A stretch of DNA of 37,982 bases, taken from positions 1 to 37,982 of the forward strand of contig CAILAZ010000336.1 in NCBI GenBank assembly GCA_903832295.1, read 5' to 3'. The position numbers were made by a program, and so were the translations under genes. Shown here one piece after another: positions 15,913 through 24,284 of the stretch (positions are counted from its first letter, which is position 1; every line of letters starts with the position of its first letter). The notes beneath the pieces are model-generated. The model searched no databases. It saw only the letters and a program-made list of their open reading frames with translations, and was not told the origin of the DNA. This DNA is from an uncultured Acidobacteriota bacterium (lineage in GTDB: Bacteria; Acidobacteriota; Terriglobia; Terriglobales; Acidobacteriaceae).

Positions 15913-17409
15913 CTAGTCAATCGGGCGCTTCGCCGGAGGCTGGTATGCCTGCTGCAAGCCCTTTTCCGCCGCCGCTTTCAACTCTGGTGGCCCGCCAGCG
16001 TCCAGTGCCGCGTGATAATGCGTCACTGCCTGTGCCCGCTGCTCCTGCATATCAAGGATGCGTCCCAGGTACACATGGGACCACCCGCGAATCTTCACGT
16101 CCGTCGAACTGGAAGCTGCGCGCTCAAAATAATTCTGCGCGTCTGCCAGCTTGCCTCCTGCCACCGCCACCCGTGCCAGCACAAACATTGCCCGGCCCTG
16201 GTCTTCCTGCTTCTGGATCGCCTGCTGCGCGTAATTCTGTGCCCCGTCAAAGTTGCCGCTGGCCAGTGCGCGCTCCGCCAGGTCCACCAGCAGTTCCTTG
16301 TGCTGGCTCTTGCGCACCAGTTCCGGAGTGCTGCTTTTCAGGAACGGAACCTCTGCCGCGTACTTGATCTGCTTGTCCAGGTTGATGTCGTGCAGCCAGT
16401 CCGCATAGGACTGGTCAAATCCCACCTCGTCGCCCTCAAACGCCGCCAGCCGGTCGAAGAAGTACATCGTCAGAATGAAGCCCTGTCTCGTCGAATCCCA
16501 GGCCTGCTGAGTCTTTTCCTTCTCCGGACCCTTGCGCCCGCCCACCTGCCGCGCTTCAATCGCCTTGATCAGTGACTCGGTCAGCAGCAGTCCCATGTCA
16601 AAGCGGTAGCTCTCTTCCAGCGGAGCCCGTTTTACCGTGTCCAGCAGCGGAGCCAGTCTTTGCAGGGTCGTTCCCCGCGCCATTACCTTTGCGTCCAGAA
16701 TGTAGTGAAGGTACGTGTGCCGGATCTGGTCCAGCCGCACCGCTCCCGCGCTCGTCGGAGAAACCACCATGTAATAATCATCCGCGTAATTGCGTGAGTT
16801 CACCTCGCTCGGCGCTGCCAGCGGCTCCACATACACCACAAACTCGTGCTTGATATATCCGCTCAGATTCCGCTTCAGGTACAGGTCCGTGGAGAGCAGG
16901 GTGTCCTTCACCGGCTTGTGAAGCAGTTGCACCACCTGCTCATAGTCTCTGCGGTGCCGTACCCAGATGGCATTCAAATCCGCCGCCTCCGCGAACCTCT
17001 GCAGCAGCGGAAGAAAGCCCAGCACAAAAACCGCGTCCGGAGGCAGGTTTGCCTCCAGCGTCTTCAACTCCGGCTTTGGCCCATCGGCCATGTTCAGCCC
17101 CAGCGAAACGTAATTCGACAACGTCCGCGACGCGCTGTCCTGCTGGTGGTCCTCATAGAAGGCGCACATATTGCGCAGCGCCGCCTGGGCCTCCTGCGAC
17201 TGCGCCGCCTTCAGTACCTCACCCCGGACCTGCGCCCGAAGCGGCAGTGACTGTGAGAGGTCGGCGTCATAGCCACAGGCATTGATCGCCGCCATCACGG
17301 AAAACAGCGCCTGGCTGGTCTCCACGCTCATGCGGGGTGGCTGCTGGGCCATGGCCGGCAGCGTGAGCATCGCGCAAAGCGCAAGCACAATAACAAGGCG
17401 GGTTTTCAG
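15913..17409 (-). CDS. Secreted protein with TPR-like C-terminus, apparent CTG start
   Basis: I propose initiation at CTG 17409, because AGGAGG lies five bases upstream and the resulting N-terminus (M)KTRLVIVLALCAMLTLPAMAQQ is a textbook Sec signal peptide. The next conventional start, GTG 17388, has no ribosome site and removes the charged n-region. The mature protein (~475 aa) has an unrecognised N-terminal domain containing RHTYLHYILD, an H-x3-H pair that looks like a zinc-protease helix lacking the catalytic Glu. The C-terminal third has TPR-like pairs (LASGNFDGAQNYAQQAIQ and GGKLADAQNYFERAAS). It is followed after 15 bp by another TPR protein and preceded by the sigma/anti-sigma pair, of which it could be a target. 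Function unknown. Confidence 0.8.
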   Translation of the reverse strand: MKTRLVIVLALCAMLTLPAMAQQPPRMSVETSQALFSVMAAINACGYDADLSQSLPLRAQVRGEVLKAAQSQEAQAALRNMCAFYEDHQQDSASRTLSNYVSLGLNMADGPKPELKTLEANLPPDAVFVLGFLPLLQRFAEAADLNAIWVRHRRDYEQVVQLLHKPVKDTLLSTDLYLKRNLSGYIKHEFVVYVEPLAAPSEVNSRNYADDYYMVVSPTSAGAVRLDQIRHTYLHYILDAKVMARGTTLQRLAPLLDTVKRAPLEESYRFDMGLLLTESLIKAIEARQVGGRKGPEKEKTQQAWDSTRQGFILTMYFFDRLAAFEGDEVGFDQSYADWLHDINLDKQIKYAAEVPFLKSSTPELVRKSQHKELLVDLAERALASGNFDGAQNYAQQAIQKQEDQGRAMFVLARVAVAGGKLADAQNYFERAASSSTDVKIRGWSHVYLGRILDMQEQRAQAVTHYHAALDAGGPPELKAAAEKGLQQAYQPPAKRPID

Positions 17410-17527
17410 GGGAGCCTCCTGGATTGGATCCTTTAAATAGTCTCGTGCGTGGAGTCAGTGTAAGAGTTGAGGGCCGGGGAAGCAACTGCCCGCAGCTTCC
17501 AGAGATTGGTTTTCCCTCTTCGTGACG

Positions 17528-17548
17528 GCGGCCCTGCTAGAGGGCCGC
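17528..17548. other. 8-bp GC-rich hairpin downstream of the anti-sigma gene
   Basis: GCGGCCCT-GCTAG-AGGGCCGC lies in the 182-bp gap between the anti-sigma stop (17592) and the CTG-start gene (17409). It lacks a T-run on the minus strand, so it could be a Rho-assisted stop or an mRNA stability element rather than a standard terminator. Confidence 0.45.
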
Positions 17549-17591
17549 ACATCTGTTTCGCTTTTACCCCAACTCGTATTACAAATTCTGT

Positions 17592-18254
17592 TTACCCGCC
17601 AACATTGATGTTTGAGAACGAAATCACAACCCGCCCCGTCGTTGGCAGCCCAAAGTTCGTTGCTGGACGGAACTGCGTAAAGATCAGCGCGTTTTTCATC
17701 GCCGGGCTCAATTCCGCCTCGCCCGTTCCATTCAACACCCGGTAGTCCTGAACCCGTCCGTGCGAATCCACCTGCGCTTCCACCAGGATCGCATCCCCGT
17801 TCGCCGTCCCGCTCTCCAGCCCAAACGGCGCTGAAGTCATCTCCGGTGGCGTGTAGAGCATCGTCGGCACGTCGTTCGAGCTCGAGAAATGCGCCGGTAC
17901 CAGCACCCCGATCAGCATCCCGAAAATCAATACCGCCGAAACCAGTCCCGCCGTCGCCGGGAACATGAATGCGTTCAGCGCGTTCTCCCAGCGAACCTGG
18001 ATACCATCCCAGCGGCCTTGCCGCCGCGTTGCCAACTGTTGAGAGACCGCCACCTTCAGCCGCAGCGCCAACTCTGGCGGTGCCGCGTGCGGTTCCATCG
18101 TCGCCAGCATCCACTTCGTCCGGTTCAGCGCGGCAAACTGCGTCCCGCAGCTCTCGCACTCCGCAATATGTCCGTTCAATGTGCGCGCCTCTTTTGCATC
18201 CAGCAGGGAATCCAGCATCGGAGAAAACATGCGCTTTGCTTCGCTGCACTTCAT
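17592..18254 (-). CDS. Zinc-finger anti-sigma factor with TonB-C-like periplasmic domain
   Basis: This 220-aa inner-membrane protein is probably the antagonist of the sigma factor encoded just before it. The N-terminus is an anti-sigma zinc domain, with Cys3 and the HIAECESC motif (His29, Cys33, Cys36). A linker leads to one membrane helix (FPATAGLVSAVLIFGMLIGV, ~98-119). The periplasmic C-terminus (about 150-215), with ILVEAQVDSHGRVQDYRVL and MKNALIFTQFRPA, has the beta-alpha-beta pattern of a TonB C-terminal domain. Its ATG overlaps the sigma stop as ATGA, so the two are translationally coupled. By family knowledge, envelope stress would release the sigma factor, probably through proteolysis or conformational change; the TonB-C-like part may be the sensor, which is inference. 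Confidence 0.88.
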   Translation of the reverse strand: MKCSEAKRMFSPMLDSLLDAKEARTLNGHIAECESCGTQFAALNRTKWMLATMEPHAAPPELALRLKVAVSQQLATRRQGRWDGIQVRWENALNAFMFPATAGLVSAVLIFGMLIGVLVPAHFSSSNDVPTMLYTPPEMTSAPFGLESGTANGDAILVEAQVDSHGRVQDYRVLNGTGEAELSPAMKNALIFTQFRPATNFGLPTTGRVVISFSNINVGG

Positions 18255-18982
18255 GGTGTGACCTCAATTTCCCGATTTCCCTGCGCCAGTTTCCGCGCAC
18301 GGCCTCTTCCCGTTTCTGAAGAAGTAATTTCGGGTCCCAACTCCTGGGAATAGCACTCCAGCCCTTTGCGGAGCGCTTCGCGCCCGCGAACCAGTCGTGA
18401 TTTCACCGTACCCAGGGAAGTTTCAGTCATCTCTGCGATCTCTTCATACGACAGCCCTTCAACGTCGCGCAAAACCACCGCCGTCCGGTAAACCTCGGGC
18501 AGCTCCAGCAGCACCTGTTCCAGCCTTGCTCTCACCTGTCCGCGAGCCACTGTCTCAAACGGCGATTCTCCGCCGTCCACCAGGCTCTCGCGCAAACTCA
18601 CAGCCCGCCCTTCGCGCCCATCTGCCACCGGCTCAATCGAAAGCTCCTGGACCTTGTGCCGGAAGAACCAGCGCCGCCGGTTACTCGCTTCATGGATCGC
18701 AATCCGGTACATCCACGTCTTCAGGCTGCTCTCGCAGTTGAATTTCTCCATCCCGCGAAAGACCTTGATGAAAACTTCCTGCGTGGTATCCGGTGCGTCG
18801 GTGGGGTCGTCCAGAATCCGATAAACCAGGTTGTAGATCACCTGGTGGTACTGCGAAATCAGCCGCGTGTAGGCATCTTCGTTCCCCGCCTTTAACTCGG
18901 CGACGATCAAAGCATCTTCCGGACGCATTTCCCATGCGCTGGACAGTTCGCCCACGGTCGTGACTCCTACAGCAGCACTCAC
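18251..18982 (-). CDS. ECF-type RNA polymerase sigma factor
   Basis: This 243-aa group 4 sigma factor resembles RpoE. Region 2 runs from AYTRLISQYHQVIYNLVYRI through DTTQEVFIKVFRGMEKF to LKTWMYRIAIHEASNRRRW, which reads the -10 element and binds core polymerase. Region 4 is LLELPEVYRTAVVLRDVEGLSYEEIAEM with TSLGTVKSRLVRGREALRKGL, the -35-reading helix-turn-helix. The start is GTG 18982, with GGAGG seven bases upstream. A ~25-residue N-terminal and ~30-residue C-terminal extension are not conserved features. The gene overlaps the anti-sigma by 4 bp. Upstream are GGAAC motifs that could be its own -35 elements, suggesting autoregulation. The adjacent secreted TPR genes may belong to its regulon. 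Confidence 0.94.
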   Translation of the reverse strand: MSAAVGVTTVGELSSAWEMRPEDALIVAELKAGNEDAYTRLISQYHQVIYNLVYRILDDPTDAPDTTQEVFIKVFRGMEKFNCESSLKTWMYRIAIHEASNRRRWFFRHKVQELSIEPVADGREGRAVSLRESLVDGGESPFETVARGQVRARLEQVLLELPEVYRTAVVLRDVEGLSYEEIAEMTETSLGTVKSRLVRGREALRKGLECYSQELGPEITSSETGRGRARKLAQGNREIEVTP

Positions 18983-19035
18983 GGTACGACCTCCATGTTA
19001 ATCCCGTATGCACCCTGCCAACAACCCAGACCACA

Positions 19036-19059
19036 TTCGCAAGTTTCTGAAATTGCGAA
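19036..19059. promoter_or_regulatory. Inverted repeat upstream of the sigma factor gene
   Basis: TTCGCAA and TTGCGAA form a perfect 7-bp dyad with a 10-base spacer, 54-77 bases upstream of the sigma GTG. It lies in a visibly AT-richer stretch. It could be a repressor or activator site, or a 5'-UTR hairpin. Confidence 0.4.
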
Positions 19060-19085
19060 CTTTTCCGTATTTCTCAGTGTTGCCA

Positions 19086-19163
19086 GTTCCGGAATCGGCC
19101 CAGTTCCACCACCAGAAACCTGTCCTCACTGTGAATAGACTCCACCACGGCAGGAAATGTTCC
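19086..19163 (-). promoter_or_regulatory. Cluster of GGAAC motifs, candidate ECF -35 elements
   Basis: On the minus strand GGAAC occurs at 19086-19090, 19103-19107 and 19159-19163, all between the upstream secreted-protein gene and the sigma gene. GGAAC is the -35 core of RpoE-type sigma promoters. No convincing -10 element was matched at 15-17 bases, so this is a suggestion of autoregulation only. Confidence 0.3.
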
Positions 19164-19199
19164 CGGAAATCGTCTCCCCATCCGAACTCCCCCATCCCC

Positions 19200-19883
19200 C
19201 TACTTGGGAGCCTGTTGCGGTGCCGGTTGTCCCGTCGCCTGTCCGCTCGCCGGCTTCGCCGCCGCCTTTTTCTTCGGCTTCGCCTTCGCCTGCTGGTCGT
19301 CGTCCACCACAATCTTCGGAGCCGGTTTCGCCCCGGCCGCAGCCGCCGCAATCTGTGTTCGCAGCCGTGCCAGCTCTGCGTCGTTGGCCCCCGCCAGCAG
19401 GTCCACGCGCTCCGCCACCTGGTGGCGCAACTGGTCCAACCTGGCTACATCTGCCGCCAGCGGCTCATACTGCTCCTTGGTTCCAAACGCTCCCGCCTCT
19501 TCCACCAGCGCGGAAAACGTGTCATACAGTGCGTTCATATTCCTGTACAGCCGGAAGTTTGCATTCAGCGAACCAGGGGCCGCCTGAATCCTCTGCAAAA
19601 GGTCCGGAACCGCGTTTGTTAAGTTCCTTCGGATCGATGCGGCGCTCGCCGTTGCCTGCTGTTTTCCCGCCGCGTCCGCCTTCCACTTGTCAATGCGCAG
19701 GCGCGCCACGTCGCCATCGGATTTCTCTGCCGACGCCCGCACCTGCGACACCAGTTGATTCAGCGTCTGTGCGTCCTGTAGTTGGTTTTGCGTCGGTGAG
19801 CCCTGCGCAGGGGCTCCTCCTCCGCCCGGAGCCTGCCCCCAGGTTGCCGTTGAAGCCAGCAGCAGCAGCATTGCAATCTTCAT
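19200..19883 (-). CDS. Secreted hypothetical protein with Lys/Ala-rich C-terminus
   Basis: This 227-aa protein has a signal peptide (MKIAMLLLLASTATWGQAP), a short Gly/Pro/Gln linker, and a predicted helical core. The core holds DAQTLNQLVSQVRASAEKSDGDVARLRIDKWK and YRNMNALYDTFSALVEEAG, suggesting a coiled or helical-bundle domain. The last ~45 residues (from PKIVVDDDQQ) are a Lys/Ala/Pro/Gln-rich low-complexity tail. I do not recognise a named family. ATG 19883 has no strong ribosome site. It is co-directional with the sigma gene but separated by 217 bp with its own regulatory-looking sequence. Confidence 0.75.
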   Translation of the reverse strand: MKIAMLLLLASTATWGQAPGGGGAPAQGSPTQNQLQDAQTLNQLVSQVRASAEKSDGDVARLRIDKWKADAAGKQQATASAASIRRNLTNAVPDLLQRIQAAPGSLNANFRLYRNMNALYDTFSALVEEAGAFGTKEQYEPLAADVARLDQLRHQVAERVDLLAGANDAELARLRTQIAAAAAGAKPAPKIVVDDDQQAKAKPKKKAAAKPASGQATGQPAPQQAPK

Positions 19884-19916
19884 AGGGCACTAAGATGCCA
19901 TGCAGCAAGGGAAAGT

Positions 19917-20336
19917 TCAGGGAATCTTCTGCTCCAACCCTTGCCCCTGCCGTTTCTCTCCCGGATGCCGCGGCCCAGGGACCATCCAGTGATAAAACAG
20001 CAGCCCCGCAATCAGCGCGAACGCCAGCAGGCCCGCCACCGCTCCTACCAATTTCGCGGTCGCATTCAGCGGCGGAATCACCAGCATCGGATTCGGCGGC
20101 TGGTAATCAAGCTGAGGATCGTGGGGCGCTCTCTCCGTCGCATCGCGAAGCGCCTCACGAGCCGCATCGCCCTCCGGGCGCGTCATCGGAATTACGTTGG
20201 ACCGTCTCGGCGCGCGCAGCAGCTCCTCCAGGAACGGAACTCGGTCCCTGCCGAGGAACGGGTGGTCGCCATAGGGACTCTCCCCCCTGTCCGGCGCCTT
20301 TGGATCCTTATCCCGATCCCGGTTGTCCATTGCCAT
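19917..20336 (-). CDS. Single-pass membrane protein of unknown function
   Basis: This 139-aa protein has a charged, Pro-rich cytoplasmic-looking N-terminal ~90 residues (including RVPFLEELLRAPRRSNVIPMTRPEGDAAREAL) and one membrane helix near the end (LVGAVAGLLAFALIAGLLFYHWMV). A short basic tail follows. The start could be ATG 20336, with GAGGA only 3 bases upstream, or ATG 20330, where the spacing is better. It is 33 bp upstream of the 227-aa secreted protein, so co-transcription is likely. There is no known domain and no assigned function. Confidence 0.65.
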   Translation of the reverse strand: MAMDNRDRDKDPKAPDRGESPYGDHPFLGRDRVPFLEELLRAPRRSNVIPMTRPEGDAAREALRDATERAPHDPQLDYQPPNPMLVIPPLNATAKLVGAVAGLLAFALIAGLLFYHWMVPGPRHPGEKRQGQGLEQKIP

Positions 20337-20467
20337 GCATCCTCAGATGCGCATTCCTATCCTCCAAGTCTTCCATCCGGAGCACGAATCCCTTGCAGCC
20401 TGGAACGGCCTATGAGGCTCCCCGCGCATCCCACCGGCAGGCACCAATTCCAGCCCGGCAGGTATTC

Positions 20468-20788
20468 ATGTCTCGCAATTCTCCAAAGCGCAAGAACTCA
20501 GACGATCCCCACTCCAACCCGGCACGGTCTGACGAACATGGCTCCGACCCCACTCAGGTCGGCCCGGAGAGCGCAGGGCAGTCCGGCGACACCCAGGGCC
20601 TGCCAGCCTCCAGCGAATCCTCTCCTGAAAGCGTCGAGGAACTCGCCGCCGCCGATCAGACTTACGAATCCGAGGTCATCGAAGGCGTCGAGGACGCGGG
20701 AGACCATCCCGAGCGCCCCGTCCGCGTCCGCGAAGACCGCCGCCCCTCGCACGAAAGCGAACTCCCGCCCGATCCCGATTGGAAGTAA
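20468..20788 (+). CDS. Small acidic, probably disordered hypothetical protein
   Basis: This 106-aa protein is rich in Ser, Glu, Asp, Pro and Arg, for example ESVEELAAADQTYESEVIEG and a Pro-Asp-Trp-Lys end. It has no membrane segment and no Cys, and looks intrinsically disordered. It is transcribed divergently from the 139-aa membrane-protein gene across ~130 bp. I chose ATG 20468; the same frame is open far upstream, but that part is antisense to the neighbouring gene and only coincidental. The ribosome site (GGCAGG) is weak. It may be a real conserved small protein, but an unused open frame in GC-rich DNA is possible. Confidence 0.45.
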   Translation: MSRNSPKRKNSDDPHSNPARSDEHGSDPTQVGPESAGQSGDTQGLPASSESSPESVEELAAADQTYESEVIEGVEDAGDHPERPVRVREDRRPSHESELPPDPDWK

Positions 20789-20815
20789 ATCCACAGCCCC
20801 TCCATTTCTTTCCCT

Positions 20816-20881
20816 CCTGCCGTAAATCTACATAAATCAATGGAATCAATATGAAAACGGTTTTCTGTTTCAAGCGGCAGG
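20816..20881. promoter_or_regulatory. AT-rich dyad region upstream of the S53 protease
   Basis: The 275-base gap 20789-21063 has one distinctly AT-rich patch. At its centre is a near-perfect palindrome GAAAAC-G-GTTTTC (20853-20865). It is framed by an outer dyad CCTGCCG (20816-20822) / CGGCAGG (20875-20881). It may be an operator or leader hairpin for the protease gene, 183 bases from its start. Nothing else was recognised in the gap. Confidence 0.35.
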
Positions 20882-21063
20882 TACTTTCTTCCTAGCACCT
20901 ACCGGACTCGCCACCTCAGTGCTGCTACTCCGGAATCGCTTTCCCGCATCTCATCCTGAGTGTCTGCAATTTCGGCAGCCAACGGCCCGTGCTATCCCGC
21001 GCAGGCTTTCCGGCCACGTTAGCTAATTGTTTCGTTTCACGGTATCCCCTGAGGACTCGGCTT

Positions 21064-24000
21064 ATGAGCAGAGAAAGCGCGCACTTTCCGGCGCATTGGA
21101 ATCGAGCGGTTTCAAGTTGGACTAGGTGGACCTCCGTACTCATCGCGGTCCTGCTTGGCACTGCACTCTTGGCGGCCCAGGTATCTGGCCGGCCTAATCG
21201 AATCTCGCAGTCCCCGCAAGTCCGGCCACCGGTCGAGCTTCCCGGTACCGCACATCCCCTAGTTGCACAGGCCACCGATCTCGGTGCCGTAAATTCCAGC
21301 CTCCAGTTCAACTCGCTCACCATCAACATCGCTCCTGACCCACGCCAGCGGCAGGAGATCGCCAGCCTGCAGAAAGCGTTGCAGGATCCCAAGTCGCCCC
21401 AATACCACAAATGGCTTACCCAGGCGCAATACGGCTCGCTCTTCGGACTTTCCGACCCCGACCTTGCCCAATTGAAAACCTGGCTTACGTCCCAGGGATT
21501 CACCGTCGGACGCATCGCCCCCTCGCGCAACGCCATCACCTTCAGCGGAAAGGCATGGCAGGTGGAGTCCGCCTTCCATACCCAGTTGCACCGCTATCAA
21601 CTGGATGGAGAAACTCACTTCGCCAACGCCACCGCGTTGCATATCCCCGCGCAGTTCGCCGGGGTCATCACCAACGTGCGCGGTCTTGACAACTTCCGTC
21701 CCAAGCCCAGCGTGCGGCGCATCGCTGTCGCCCCGCAATATACCTACAACAGGTCCTTCCACTATCTCTCGCCCGGAGATTGGAACGTCATCTACGATCT
21801 TGCCGGGACAACCGCTGCCGGCTTTGATGGCACCGGCACTCACATCGCCGTCGTCGGGCAGACCTACGCGCCCCAGTCCGACATCGACAACTTCCGCGCA
21901 GCTGCTGGACTTCCCGCCACCAACCTCGTTTACGCCTGCATCAGCTCCGCGGACTGTGCCGACGCTGCCGGGATCCACCCCGGCGATCTTGGCGAAGCGG
22001 ATCTCGACATCGAATGGGCCGGCGGTGTAGCTCCCAACGCCACCGTGGACTACATTTATGCCTCCGGTGCCGATACCAGCCTCGGAGTCTTCGATGCCCT
22101 CGCCTACGCCATCCAGTTCTACGCTCTCCAGGATGGCACTGCCGTTCCCATCGTCAGCATGAGTTACGGCGCCTGCGAACAGCAGTTCCCAACTTCCATC
22201 TTCTCCGTCGTGGACGCTTTGGGTCAGCAGGCCAGCCTCCAGGGACAGACTCTCCTGGTCTCCTCCGGTGACTCCGGCGCGGCCGGGTGTGACGCTCATG
22301 GCGACCCGGCGGTTACCACCGCTGCTTACGGGCTCTCCGTCAATGTTCCAGCCGACTCCCCCAACTTCACCGCTGTCGGCGGCACCGCTTTCTCAGGAGA
22401 CGCAGGCAATCCCACTCCGTATTGGGCCAATGTCACCGGTCTCGTCACCTCCGCCCTCCAGTACATTCCTGAGAGCGCGTGGAATGAGACTGGCAGCAGC
22501 GGACTTGCCGCCAGCGGCGGTGGCGAAAGTGCAACCCTGCCCGGTGCCTCCGGACCCGTATTCCCGCAGCCGTCCTGGCAGAGCGGTCTCATCGCCAACT
22601 CCGGTGGCGGACGCCTCGTCCCGGACATCTCCTTTGCCGCTGCCGCCGGACACGATGGCTACCTCGGCTGTTCTTCTGACTTTGACTCCGCCGCCTACGG
22701 CACAACCTGCGCCAACGGCTTCTTCAGCAGCGGCGGAACCGGCGGCTCGGTCCTCTACTCTCTCGGCGGAACCTCCGCCTCCACCCCGTCCTTTGCCGGA
22801 ATGCTGGCCCTCTTTGTCCAGCGCTACGGCCCGCTCGGCAACATCAACCCTGTGCTCTACGGACTGGCTGCCGACCCCGCCTCCTACGCCACTGTCTTTC
22901 ATGACGTCACCACCGGTGACAGCAACATGCCGTGTCTCGCCAACACTGCGGGATGCGTTGCTGGTGTCATCGGCTTTGCCGCCGGCACAGGCTATGACCA
23001 GGTAACCGGACTCGGCTCCGTCGATGGCGGTGCTCTCTTCGGCGCTCTCGCCTCCACCTACACCCATGCCGGAACCACCACCCTCGTCAACCTTGCCCCG
23101 AACCCTGTCGTCATCGGGAATTCCGTTCTCGTCTCCGCCACCGTCACTTCCCTGGTTGCAGGAAACATCACCGGAACTGTTGACTTCTATACCGCAACGG
23201 TTGATCTCGGCACCGCCCCCGTCATTGCTGGGGTGGCGAGTCTCGGAGGCGTTCCCACCGGGGCTGCCAACGGACTCGTCCTCGGGACCCAGACCATCTA
23301 CGCCGCCTACAGCGGAGACGTGAATTATGTCTCCTCATCTGGCGCTGGCGCGCTCCTTGTCTCCACTCCGTTTGCCTCCATGGTCACCGTCGCTGGCGGC
23401 CCAGTGGCCGTCAACGGCACTACCACCCTCACCGCGGCTGTCACATCGCTCTCGCCCGGACTTCCCACCGGAACCGTTACCTTCGCTACCGCCTCCGCAA
23501 CGCTCGGCACTGCGCCTCTCGTCGCTGGCGTTGCAACCCTGGCCAACGTATCGGCCACGGTCGCCAACGGTCTCGCCAAGGGTTCGGACTTCGTAACTGC
23601 CACTTACTCCGGCGACTCTACCTTCCTGCCCTCCATGGGCAGCGCTGCTGTCGTCGTTTACGACCCATCCGTCCCCCTGCTGCTCTCCCTGTCCTCGGAG
23701 ACCGGTAATCTCGGCGGCACGGATTTCACTCTCTCCGTCTTTGGCGCAAACTTCGCACCCACCTCGCTGGTCCTCTGGAACGGCTCCGTGCGTGCCACAA
23801 CCTACATCAGCAGCACCCAGTTGACCGTCGTCATCAGCTCGCTGGACCTCGCGGTGGAAGGCGTGGAGAAAGTCTCCGTCGCCAACCTCACGCCCAGCGC
23901 CAGCTCCTCCGCGGCCCTGCCGTTCACTGTGATGGCCGCCAACCCGGTGGCTAGGATCACCGGAGATTCTCTCTCCGATGCGCCCGACGGAAACGGTAAT

Positions 24001-24195
24001 CACCTCCTGACGTTGAGCGGAGCCGACTTCCTCTCCTCCTCCATCATTGATTGGGGCGGGACCAGTCTCTCCACCTCCTACGTCGGTCCGGGCATTCTCT
24101 CAGCCACGATCACGGCAGCGGACTTCTCCACCAGGCCAGCAACGGTGACGGTGAACAATCCAGCAGGGACCTCGCCGGGGTTTGTACTGCCATGA
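21064..24195 (+). CDS. Secreted S53 (kumamolisin/sedolisin) protease with Ig-like C-terminus
   Basis: This 1043-aa exported serine-carboxyl peptidase is typically active at acid pH. The start is ATG 21064, with TGAGGA about 9 bases upstream; an earlier in-frame GTG at 20989 adds residues without a signal. A signal segment (SVLIAVLLGTALLAAQ) leads to a pro-kumamolisin activation domain (KALQDPKSPQYHKWLTQAQY). The catalytic domain has Glu311 and Asp315 (GEADLDIEW), the oxyanion Asp403 (SSGDSGAAG) and the nucleophile Ser571 (GGTSASTPSFAG). The calcium-site region ends in GYDQVTGLGSV. Two Big_3-like Ig repeats (GTVDFYTAT and GTVTFATAS units ending YSGD) and two IPT/TIG-like domains follow, probably for surface or polymer binding. 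All catalytic residues are present. The next gene is 89 bp downstream. Confidence 0.93.
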   Translation: MSRESAHFPAHWNRAVSSWTRWTSVLIAVLLGTALLAAQVSGRPNRISQSPQVRPPVELPGTAHPLVAQATDLGAVNSSLQFNSLTINIAPDPRQRQEIASLQKALQDPKSPQYHKWLTQAQYGSLFGLSDPDLAQLKTWLTSQGFTVGRIAPSRNAITFSGKAWQVESAFHTQLHRYQLDGETHFANATALHIPAQFAGVITNVRGLDNFRPKPSVRRIAVAPQYTYNRSFHYLSPGDWNVIYDLAGTTAAGFDGTGTHIAVVGQTYAPQSDIDNFRAAAGLPATNLVYACISSADCADAAGIHPGDLGEADLDIEWAGGVAPNATVDYIYASGADTSLGVFDALAYAIQFYALQDGTAVPIVSMSYGACEQQFPTSIFSVVDALGQQASLQGQTLLVSSGDSGAAGCDAHGDPAVTTAAYGLSVNVPADSPNFTAVGGTAFSGDAGNPTPYWANVTGLVTSALQYIPESAWNETGSSGLAASGGGESATLPGASGPVFPQPSWQSGLIANSGGGRLVPDISFAAAAGHDGYLGCSSDFDSAAYGTTCANGFFSSGGTGGSVLYSLGGTSASTPSFAGMLALFVQRYGPLGNINPVLYGLAADPASYATVFHDVTTGDSNMPCLANTAGCVAGVIGFAAGTGYDQVTGLGSVDGGALFGALASTYTHAGTTTLVNLAPNPVVIGNSVLVSATVTSLVAGNITGTVDFYTATVDLGTAPVIAGVASLGGVPTGAANGLVLGTQTIYAAYSGDVNYVSSSGAGALLVSTPFASMVTVAGGPVAVNGTTTLTAAVTSLSPGLPTGTVTFATASATLGTAPLVAGVATLANVSATVANGLAKGSDFVTATYSGDSTFLPSMGSAAVVVYDPSVPLLLSLSSETGNLGGTDFTLSVFGANFAPTSLVLWNGSVRATTYISSTQLTVVISSLDLAVEGVEKVSVANLTPSASSSAALPFTVMAANPVARITGDSLSDAPDGNGNHLLTLSGADFLSSSIIDWGGTSLSTSYVGPGILSATITAADFSTRPATVTVNNPAGTSPGFVLP

Positions 24196-24284
24196 GACAC
24201 ACACACGCGATCGCGCAACTTTTCAAGGTTCAAAACGAGAGCAAGCCAACCAGCATGGGGCAACTCGATACAGGGAGAGACATA

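Noticed and set aside
15247-16575. 442-codon open frame on the + strand
   Set aside because: Runs antisense across two TPR genes; Arg/Leu-rich sequence without domains.
19895-20467. N-terminal extension of the small acidic protein
   Set aside because: The frame is open, but it is antisense to the 139-aa membrane-protein gene and has no homologous character; the ATG at 20468 is preferred.
21259-22299. 346-codon open frame on the - strand
   Set aside because: Antisense to the S53 catalytic domain; Gly/Val/Glu-rich and motif-free.
24051-24284. N-terminal extension of fibre protein A into the protease gene
   Set aside because: The signal peptide and ribosome site at 24285, shared with copy B, define the start.
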